A stretch of DNA of 42,366 nucleotides, from the NCBI GenBank assembly GCA_025996865.1, contig BNTV01000032.1, forward strand, positions 1 through 42,366, read 5' to 3'. Made by a program: the position numbers and the translations under genes. Under the pieces are notes generated by a model. It ran no database searches. It was not told where the DNA came from and saw only the letters and a program-made list of their open reading frames with translations. This DNA comes from Bacteroidia bacterium. GTDB lineage: Bacteria > Bacteroidota > Bacteroidia > Bacteroidales > Azobacteroidaceae. Shown piece after piece: positions 36,003-42,366 of the stretch. Position 1 is the stretch's first letter. Every line of letters begins with the position of its first letter.

Positions 36003-36842
36003 ATGGATACACAAGTTTATTTAATTAAACCATTTACCAATATGCACGTTGGTAGTGGAAAAGAAAATTCAGGTATTGTTGACAACACCATTCAACGGGA
36101 TGTTTTAACAAATTTACCGGTAATTAATTCAACAAGTTTAAAAGGCGCTTTACGTGAATACGCCGACAAGAAACTAAAGCAACCGGAGGATATTATTACG
36201 TATGTTTTTGGAAAAGGCAACAAGAAGCAAGACGGCAAGGAACAAGAAGATAAGGAAAATAAAAATAGCCCCGGAAATTATATTTTTTATTCGGCTCATT
36301 TGCTTTCTATTCCTGCCCGTAGCGATAAATTTCCATTTTTAAATGCAAGCTGTCCTCAAATCATCAAAGATTTTTTGAGACAAGCAGAACTCATCGGAAA
36401 AGTGATTGATGATAAAGAAAAAGCAGCGTTTACGGAATTGTTAAACATAGAGTTTAATGAAAAAGCAATTTGTTTTGATGCTGCAATAGAAAAAGCTGTT
36501 GTTGAATTTTACGATGTTACGGCTGTGCAAAAAACAATTTCAAAAGATAGTTTAGCTATCCTCAAAAATTGGTTGGGCGATAATTTTGTTTGGGTAAAAG
36601 ACGATGTGTTTAAGAAGAATATAACAGAAAAATTACCAGTCATTGCCCGAAATATTCTTGAAAATGGGCAAAGTACGAATCTTTGGTACGAAGAAATTGT
36701 TCCGCGTGAAACCATCTTCTATACATTTATTTCCGTGCCTGAAGGAAACAGGAAAATCGAATTTGATAAGTCTGTTTTGCAAATCGGCGCAAATGCTTCA
36801 GTTGGATACGGCTTTTCGGAAATGTATATACCTAAAAAATAA
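36003..36842 (+). CDS. cmr4: Type III-B backbone nuclease Cmr4
   Basis: The 279-residue product contains HVGSGKENSGIVDNTIQRD, then PVINSTSLKGALREYADK, the conserved Cmr4 start. Asp27 in this block matches the Asp that cuts target RNA at 6-base steps in Pyrococcus Cmr4, so RNase activity is likely. The thumb region ILENGQSTNLWYEEIVPRETIFYT is also typical, and the end has IGANASVGYGFSEM. Several copies form the backbone of the complex along the crRNA. A Lys/Gln/Glu-rich insertion near residue 75 (KKQDGKEQEDKENKN) is unusual. The stop is just upstream of a strong Shine-Dalgarno site for cmr5. Confidence 0.93.
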   Translation: MDTQVYLIKPFTNMHVGSGKENSGIVDNTIQRDVLTNLPVINSTSLKGALREYADKKLKQPEDIITYVFGKGNKKQDGKEQEDKENKNSPGNYIFYSAHLLSIPARSDKFPFLNASCPQIIKDFLRQAELIGKVIDDKEKAAFTELLNIEFNEKAICFDAAIEKAVVEFYDVTAVQKTISKDSLAILKNWLGDNFVWVKDDVFKKNITEKLPVIARNILENGQSTNLWYEEIVPRETIFYTFISVPEGNRKIEFDKSVLQIGANASVGYGFSEMYIPKK

Positions 36843-36848
36843 AGGAGG
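36841..36848 (+). promoter_or_regulatory. Strong Shine-Dalgarno site before cmr5
   Basis: AAAGGAGG lies 8 bases before the ATG of cmr5 and overlaps the cmr4 stop codon. Such a strong anti-16S match is uncommon in Bacteroidota, where most genes in this window show none. Confidence 0.6.
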
Positions 36849-36856
36849 AAAAAATT

Positions 36857-37306
36857 ATGATTAGAGGTATAGCAGACAATCTTTTACCTGTTGCAAGGAA
36901 ACAGATAAAAGAAGTTTCAAAACAAAAGCGATACGAAGCAATGTTTGAAGTGGATAAGGAAGACAAAGAAAAATTCAAAATAAAGGGAATTTATGAAAGT
37001 TATACAGCCGCATTCGGTATGGTTGTGAATCAATCGGGATTTCAGTCGGCTTTTGCTATTTATAACGAAAAAGGCACAAATAGTGATGGAGATAAAAAAC
37101 TGATAACTAATTTATTGTATGATATGCTTCGCGATATGGATTTTGTTCGTGGATACAATCAAGTTATTGATGAAAACGATTACGATCTTTGTAAGGAAAA
37201 TATTTTCAACGCACAACATAACCACGATCAGTATGAACTATTTTTCAAAGAAGCCAGCATTGCATTGAAACGAGCAATCAGAACTTTTGAAATTGTAAAA
37301 AAATAA
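36857..37306 (+). CDS. cmr5: Type III-B small subunit Cmr5
   Basis: The 149-residue product is small and helical: KQKRYEAMFEVDKEDKEKFK, then YESYTAAFGMVVNQSGFQSA, ending KEASIALKRAIRTFEIVKK. The shape fits Cmr5, which forms the minor filament along the complex. Typical Cmr5 contains an R...Y...A block near its start and a Phe-x-x-x-x-x-x-G helix pair. The order between cmr4 and cmr6 is the usual one. It has a strong Shine-Dalgarno site, so it may be made in more copies than its neighbours. It ends 4 bases before cmr6. Confidence 0.85.
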   Translation: MIRGIADNLLPVARKQIKEVSKQKRYEAMFEVDKEDKEKFKIKGIYESYTAAFGMVVNQSGFQSAFAIYNEKGTNSDGDKKLITNLLYDMLRDMDFVRGYNQVIDENDYDLCKENIFNAQHNHDQYELFFKEASIALKRAIRTFEIVKK

Positions 37307-37310
37307 AATT

Positions 37311-38189
37311 ATGGAAGGAAATATAGGATTACATTTTTATCGTGGATATTACCATGATTATTTTGGACCGAACAAAATTCTCGAAAGATTGAAAGGTAAA
37401 GAGAAAGAGCAACAAGAAGAAGCGAAAAAAATGAATAAGAAATTTACGCTGTATAAAGATATTATGTATAATAGTAACATAAAAACAGATGCAAAGCCGG
37501 TTTCGCTTAAAACAGTTTATCCCGGATTATACACCGGAAGCGGATATACATTCGGAGCCGGTTTACAGGGTGAATTTCAACAGGGATTTCTTTTCGACTA
37601 CACTACCGGGTTGCCGTACATTCCCGGCTCTTCAGTTAAAGGCGCTATCCGTTCGACATTCCCAAATGGAGCCGGAAAATTGAAAACCAGGGTTCCTGAT
37701 TATCAGAATGAGCACACCAATTACATTTGGAATATGATTACAGCAAAAGAATTTTTGGCAAATGAATTGTATTATACGCCGCAATTAACAAGTTTGTCGT
37801 CAAAACCGGAAATAACAGTATCGCAGATTGAGTTGGAAATATTTGAAGGACGAGATATTACTCAAGAAAAGGAAGAAAAATACTATTCTATTTACAAACG
37901 TGATATTTTTCATGATGCTTACATCTCGGAAACTGTGAGTAAAGGAGCGACCAAAGGAAAATTTTTAGGATTGGATTATATTACACCACATGGGAAAAAT
38001 CCTTTAAAGAATCCTACACCTTTACCATTCTTGAAAATTCTGCCAGGAGTGACGATTAATTTCCAATTTCAGTTACATGACGGATATTATTTGACGGCAG
38101 AAGGAAAGAAGGAGCTTTTCAAACGCATCCTCCTTGATTTCGGCATCGGCGCTAAAACCAATGTCGGTTACGGACAATTTTCAGAATAA
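37311..38189 (+). CDS. cmr6: Type III-B RAMP protein Cmr6
   Basis: The 292-residue product has the RAMP block TGLPYIPGSSVKGAIRSTFP (about 100-119), shared with Cmr4- and Cmr6-like proteins. It also has EIFEGRDITQEKEEKYYS, and an end with the glycine-rich loop LDFGIGAKTNVGYGQFSE. Cmr6 caps the complex next to Cmr1. The N-terminus is variable. The gap to cas1 is 9 bases, so the adaptation genes follow on the same message. Its end sits at the change from A+T-rich cmr genes to the more balanced cas1. Confidence 0.92.
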   Translation: MEGNIGLHFYRGYYHDYFGPNKILERLKGKEKEQQEEAKKMNKKFTLYKDIMYNSNIKTDAKPVSLKTVYPGLYTGSGYTFGAGLQGEFQQGFLFDYTTGLPYIPGSSVKGAIRSTFPNGAGKLKTRVPDYQNEHTNYIWNMITAKEFLANELYYTPQLTSLSSKPEITVSQIELEIFEGRDITQEKEEKYYSIYKRDIFHDAYISETVSKGATKGKFLGLDYITPHGKNPLKNPTPLPFLKILPGVTINFQFQLHDGYYLTAEGKKELFKRILLDFGIGAKTNVGYGQFSE

Positions 38190-38198
38190 ATAAAAGAT

Positions 38199-39284
38199 AT
38201 GAACCCGAAAAGTTCCGACATAAACAAGCGCCTCATCAATCACAAAAAGCGAGAGTACCGGCAACGGGAAGATGAAGCTTCCGAATTGATCATATCTTCT
38301 TTTGGCAGTTTCATCGGAAAAAACAACCAGGGCATTACGGTAAAAGTTGCCGGAAAATCGGTGAAAAAAACCTCTTCACGGGCGTTAGGGCACATAACCG
38401 TTGTTACGCGCGGAGTCAGTATTTCGTCCGATGCCATCCATTATTGCATGGAAAACCGCATCCCCGTTGATTTTTTCGACCATAGCGGAAAATGTTATGC
38501 TTCCATACTTTCTCCGGTATCTGTCGAGCAAAGCTTGTGGCAAAAACAAACCGAAATGAGTGTGGAAAGCAGGTCTTATCTGGCTTCGCGTATTCTGTAC
38601 GGCAAACTGAAAAACCAGTTGTATTTAATCAAGTATTTTCACAAATATCACAAAACGGGAAATACCTCATTAGAAGAATGTTACAACAAAACGACAAAAC
38701 ATTTGGATGAATTAATCAAAAAAATCAAAAATTTTCATTCGGAAAGCAGCGATTATAACGAGAAGCTGATTGCCTGCGAAGCATCGGGCGCTACGTTCTA
38801 CTGGGAATATGTCCGTCAATTGCTTGTGGACGATGAAGTGGCATTTGAAAACAGGGAAAGGCATGGTGCTACCGATTTGTTCAACAGCATGTTGAACTAC
38901 GGTTATGCGCTGTTGTATTCGCGGGTGTGGCAAGCAGTTTTGGCGGCAAAATTAAATCCGGCCATCGGCGTACTGCACGCTTATCAACCGGGCAAACCCA
39001 CATTTGTGTATGATATTATCGAAATCTTCCGCGCCCAGGCAGTGGACCGAGTGATAATCAGCCTTGTACAAAAGTCGGAACCTTTGGGCATGGATAAAAA
39101 ACTGCTTGATGAGGAAACACGCAAATTGCTTGTACAAAATGTATTGGAACGAATAAACCGGTATGAAAAATATCGTAAGAACGAAATAAAGTTTATTGAT
39201 ATCCTCAGACAACAGGTACGGGAAATTGCAGCCTATATCAGTGGTAAGGAAAAAACGTTTAAACCCTATATTGCAAAATGGTGA
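38199..39284 (+). CDS. cas1: CRISPR integrase Cas1
   Basis: The 361-residue product has the Cas1 layout: a beta-rich N-terminal domain (about 25-100, SSFGSFIGKNNQGITVKVAG) and a helical integrase domain. Catalytic Glu194 sits in LIACEASGATFYWEYV, His260 in GVLHAYQPG, and Asp272 with Glu275 in FVYDIIEIFRAQ. Cas1 and Cas2 insert new spacers at the leader end. It is a stand-alone Cas1 and is not fused to a reverse transcriptase or Cas6. It overlaps cas2 by 7 bases. G+C is about 48% in one counted line (38881), higher than the cmr genes. Confidence 0.98.
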   Translation: MNPKSSDINKRLINHKKREYRQREDEASELIISSFGSFIGKNNQGITVKVAGKSVKKTSSRALGHITVVTRGVSISSDAIHYCMENRIPVDFFDHSGKCYASILSPVSVEQSLWQKQTEMSVESRSYLASRILYGKLKNQLYLIKYFHKYHKTGNTSLEECYNKTTKHLDELIKKIKNFHSESSDYNEKLIACEASGATFYWEYVRQLLVDDEVAFENRERHGATDLFNSMLNYGYALLYSRVWQAVLAAKLNPAIGVLHAYQPGKPTFVYDIIEIFRAQAVDRVIISLVQKSEPLGMDKKLLDEETRKLLVQNVLERINRYEKYRKNEIKFIDILRQQVREIAAYISGKEKTFKPYIAKW

Positions 39285-39568
39285 AAGCAAAGCGAATATT
39301 GCAAGTTATTGCCTACGATATTGAAGATGACAAGACACGGAATAAAGTGGCGAAACTGTTGGAAAAATACGGGGCGCGGGTAAATTACAGCGTATTTGAA
39401 TGTATGTTCACTTCGGTGCAATTGCAAAAAACGAAAGAAAGCATCGCCAAATTGGTTGACCGGAGAACGGACAGTGTGGTATTTTACCCCATCTGCGTTG
39501 ACTGTTATTCCAAAACGGTGTATATGCCTGAAAATAAGAAAGAATACAATGTAGTTGAAGTGATTTGA
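39278..39568 (+). CDS. cas2: CRISPR adaptation protein Cas2
   Basis: The 96-residue product has the ferredoxin-like Cas2 start RILQVIAYDIEDDKTRNKVA (Asp14). YGARVNYSVFECMFT and CYSKTVYMPENKKEYNVVEV follow. Length and form are normal. It is the structural partner of Cas1 in spacer integration. The start ATG lies inside the end of cas1. The CRISPR leader begins directly after its stop at 39568. Confidence 0.97.
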   Translation: MVKAKRILQVIAYDIEDDKTRNKVAKLLEKYGARVNYSVFECMFTSVQLQKTKESIAKLVDRRTDSVVFYPICVDCYSKTVYMPENKKEYNVVEVI

Positions 39569-40036
39569 CAGGTTTTTAATTGAATAAAAACATTTGCGAA
39601 AAATGATAAATTGGTAATTGTTTTATTTTCAACCATTTACCAAAAACAAGTATTTTTTCAAACTTGGAAATATTTCGCAAAGCCACAAAAACCGGCTTAG
39701 AGAACGGACATTTGCGAAAAACAGGCAAAAGCCGGTTTGCGTTCTTTGACGTATTTATTTGATAATAAACGAAATAAAATTTTGCAAAAACAAGAGATTT
39801 TCGAAAATCCATGCTTTTGCAGGAAAGCGCTTGAGGTTTGCGAAAAGTTTTATTTGTCTAAACTGTTGACAATTAAAAGACAAAGCAAATAATTATCTCC
39901 AATTTTGCATCGTTTGAAGATTTTTTATTCGTACATTTGCGAAAAATTGAAGGAAAGAATCTAAAGTACTGGGATTGAATGGGCTATTTTTTGAATGTGA
40001 AAAGAATCAATTTCGTAATGGATTAAAAATGAGATT
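39569..40036 (+). promoter_or_regulatory. CRISPR leader
   Basis: An AT-rich non-coding stretch of 468 bases lies between cas2 and the first repeat. The element TTTGCGAAAA recurs at 39593-39602, 39711-39720, 39837-39846 and 39936-39945, and is preceded by ACA in three of the four. A -7 box TACATTTG (39932-39939) points toward the array, so transcription should start near 39946 and run through the repeats. The leader is next to cas2 and upstream of the ATTGAGAC repeat end, which agrees with this orientation. New spacers should enter at 40037. Confidence 0.75.
39932..39939 (+). promoter_or_regulatory. -7 box of the array promoter
   Basis: TACATTTG matches TAnnTTTG exactly and lies about 98 bases before the first repeat. 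TTG candidates lie 15 and 24 bases upstream, so the -33 element is not ideal. The box overlaps the last of the four TTTGCGAAAA repeats. Confidence 0.4.
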
Positions 40037-40044
40037 GATTCTTT
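40001..40044. repeat. Inverted repeat across the leader-repeat junction
   Basis: AAAGAATCAAT at 40001-40011 is the exact reverse complement of ATTGATTCTTT at 40034-40044. The right arm covers the last three leader bases and the first eight bases of repeat 1. A hairpin in the pre-crRNA, or a recognition site for integration, is possible. Confidence 0.5.
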
Positions 40045-42366
40045 CTTTTGCTGCGAGAGCGGCATTGAGACTATATTATACATAGGCATTACGTAGTTTT
40101 TGCGAAGATTCTTTCTTTTGCTGCGAGAGCGGCATTGAGACAGATGCGTATCCTGCTTTCGCGCTCTCTCTATACTTGATTCTTTCTTTTGCTGCGAGAG
40201 CGGCATTGAGACCAGAGCTATCTAACAACTCCAATGAACACATATGATTCTTTCTTTTGCTGCGAGAGCGGCATTGAGACTTTCAAGTGTTGCTTCTGAG
40301 ACTTCTTGAAGTCTGATTCTTTCTTTTGCTGCGAGAGCGGCATTGAGACGATTTTCCAATAATCGCCGGCTTCAAAGGATCTTTTGATTCTTTCTTTTGC
40401 TGCGAGAGCGGCATTGAGACTTAACATACTGTATCTTCTTTTTTAGTCCTGTTTTGATTCTTTCTTTTGCTGCGAGAGCGGCATTGAGACTCAACAACAT
40501 ATCCCGTGAATGGTGCGCGTACGGTCTCGATTCTTTCTTTTGCTGCGAGAGCGGCATTGAGACTCGATAATCTGACATAAATTTTATTATTTGCATCTTC
40601 TGATTCTTTCTTTTGCTGCGAGAGCGGCATTGAGACTAGTCTTGTAAAGTTATTTTTTCCATTTCTTAGTGTAAGATTCTTTCTTTTGCTGCGAGAGCGG
40701 CATTGAGACGCGGCTTCGTATATGTCTCCGCTTTCCTTAGCGAGAGATTCTTTCTTTTGCTGCGAGAGCGGCATTGAGACCCTTTACAGCCTCTTTAATA
40801 ATAATCACTTGACTGGGTGATTCTTTCTTTTGCTGCGAGAGCGGCATTGAGACTTCAATATCGATGTCCACTCAGCATCTGAAATATTTTTGATTCTTTC
40901 TTTTGCTGCGAGAGCGGCATTGAGACCTTTTTCTTTTCGATACGCCTTTAATGTAGCAAGATTCTTTCTTTTGCTGCGAGAGCGGCATTGAGACAAGAAA
41001 TTCAGACTCTACGAACTTGCAGTGCAGCGATTCTTTCTTTTGCTGCGAGAGCGGCATTGAGACGCCAGTTTGCCAACCAGACAAAGTAGCATACACCGGA
41101 ATGATTCTTTCTTTTGCTGCGAGAGCGGCATTGAGACATCTCTTCCGATTCCGGAGAGTCTGCTTCTTTTAACTGATTCTTTCTTTTGCTGCGAGAGCGG
41201 CATTGAGACATTCTCTTAAAAGAGCAACCTGATCAACAACAACTGATTCTTTCTTTTGCTGCGAGAGCGGCATTGAGACATAGTAAACGTCGTTGAAGAC
41301 GAATTGGCATCCGGATTCTTTCTTTTGCTGCGAGAGCGGCATTGAGACGGAAGATGTGCTTATGAAAGTCAAGAAATCGGGATTCTTTCTTTTGCTGCGA
41401 GAGCGGCATTGAGACGTCGGGAGCATTTCAATTTTTGCAATCAAAGCAATGATTTTTTCTTTTGCTGCGAGAGCGGCATTGAGACTAGTATGGACCCAAT
41501 AAAATAAAAAGAATTTTCCAGATTTTTTCTTTTGCTGCGAGAGCGGCATTGAGACACGTTTTGGTCTCCGCCTGAAACACCAAAATTTTTACTTGATTTT
41601 TTCTTTTGCTGCGAGAGCGGCATTGAGACACCAATCCATTCTACACCACGAACGACCAACAGGGATTCTTTCTTTTGCTGCGAGAGCGGCATTGAGACCC
41701 ACTTTCGTAATTTCTGACGATCTTGCCTTTTTTTTCGATTCTTTCTTTTGCTGCGAGAGCGGCATTGAGACCTGTTATACAGGGATAGCCAAGAGATTTA
41801 ATGAATGATTCTTTCTTTTGCTGCGAGAGCGGCATTGAGACAACATCGTTAAGCCAAATAAGAAAACGTTGCCGATTTGATTCTTTCTTTTGCTGCGAGA
41901 GCGGCATTGAGACGAAGGAATCGCCTGTCATATAGCCAATATTACTACTTTGATTCTTTCTTTTGCTGCGAGAGCGGCATTGAGACGGCAATACCTTCTA
42001 CAGACAAATAAAGCTCTTCGAAGATTCTTTCTTTTGCTGCGAGAGCGGCATTGAGACAACTAGTCCAGCCCCAATAAAATAAAAAGAATTTTCGATTCTT
42101 TCTTTTGCTGCGAGAGCGGCATTGAGACCCAATGATTGTTGCTATACTTTCCATTTTGTTTATTTGATTCTTTCTTTTGCTGCGAGAGCGGCATTGAGAC
42201 TCCCGCGATATGTTAGGCGGCTTGATTGGTTCGGGATTTTTTCTTTTGCTGCGAGAGCGGCATTGAGACCCAATGATTGTTGCTATACTTTCCATTTTGT
42301 TTATTTGATTCTTTCTTTTGCTGCGAGAGCGGCATTGAGACTCCCGCGATATGTTAGGCGGCTTGA
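40037..42366 (+). CRISPR. Type III-B CRISPR array, 33 complete repeats, cut by the window end
   Basis: The 35-base repeat starts GATTCTTTCTTTTG and ends GCGGCATTGAGAC. Thirty-three copies occur, the first at 40037-40071 and the last complete one at 42307-42341. Complete spacers are 32-39 bases, and the window ends 25 bases into the next. Four repeats (41451, 41521, 41595 and 42235) have T in place of C at position 5. The end ATTGAGAC is the expected 8-base handle, so the array is read rightward from the leader after cas2. Spacers at 42129 and 42270 are identical, as are those at 42201 and 42342. All long frames on the minus strand here are artefacts of repeats. Confidence 0.99.

Noticed and set aside
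38199..39284. Reverse-transcriptase-Cas1 fusion
   Set aside because: The first 190 residues are a normal Cas1 N-terminal domain. No YxDD motif or polymerase region is present in cas1 or elsewhere in the locus.
39576..39812. 78-codon minus-strand frame in the leader
   Set aside because: It lies in the AT-rich leader, has no promoter and no recognisable protein, and is best read as non-coding.
39961..42295. Many minus-strand reading frames with repeats such as MPLSQQKKES across the array
   Set aside because: They are the translated CRISPR repeat (periodic at 67-74 bases) and have no start region or family similarity.

Overview
The window looks like a piece of a Bacteroidota (probably Bacteroidales) chromosome. 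The signs are promoters of the TAnnTTTG type in front of many genes, few Shine-Dalgarno sites, a large SecA with a C-terminal zinc motif, secreted beta-barrel proteins, and best-looking matches to Bacteroidota versions of YceD/DUF177, Cys-less L32, FabH, Era and Der. No rRNA or tRNA gene was seen. The window opens inside the 3' end of an IS66-type transposase and closes inside a CRISPR array, so both ends are cut.

Layout: (1) 1-4376: an IS66 remnant, then secreted or outer-membrane proteins of unknown role, including two diverged paralogues (120-890, truncated; 1430-2392, complete) with an NTF2-like C-terminal half. (2) 4377-6200: an AAA-ATPase-like/DUF1703 gene without its nuclease domain, bracketed by two broken copies of one HigA-like antitoxin gene that share about 75 bp in direct orientation. 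(3) 6390-13179: a DUF4105 membrane protein, an alkaline-phosphatase-fold protein that has lost most active-site residues, SecA, and a convergent YhcH-family gene. (4) 13310-16134: a MoxR-type AAA ATPase paired with a VWA protein. (5) 16155-19414: a second AAA-ATPase-like gene with an internal deletion, then a complete IS4-family element (17521-19289) with 22-bp inverted repeats, then a gene remnant. (6) 19548-25434: a serine hydrolase, a tricorn-type protease and an Rpn-like nuclease. (7) 25634-30273: a housekeeping block (DUF177-rpmF-fabH-era-der) and a CYTH phosphatase. (8) 30413-42366: a type III-B CRISPR-Cas locus in the order cas6, a two-transmembrane SLATT-like gene, cmr1-cmr6, cas1, cas2, a leader of about 470 bp, and an array with 33 complete repeats visible.

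The CRISPR locus is the most interesting part. The Cas10 protein (Cmr2) has an intact GGDD cyclase motif and no HD nuclease signature, Cmr4 keeps its presumed catalytic Asp, and no CARF, Csm6/Csx1, CorA or ring-nuclease gene is visible. The only unexplained gene in the operon is the 162-residue membrane protein between cas6 and cmr1, which makes it the candidate signal-activated membrane effector; this is inference. The SLATT-like gene and cmr genes look much richer in A+T than cas6 and cas1-cas2, which suggests a cassette swapped between resident adaptation and processing genes. The array carries a two-unit tandem duplication and two spacers that appear to target homologous versions of one coding sequence.
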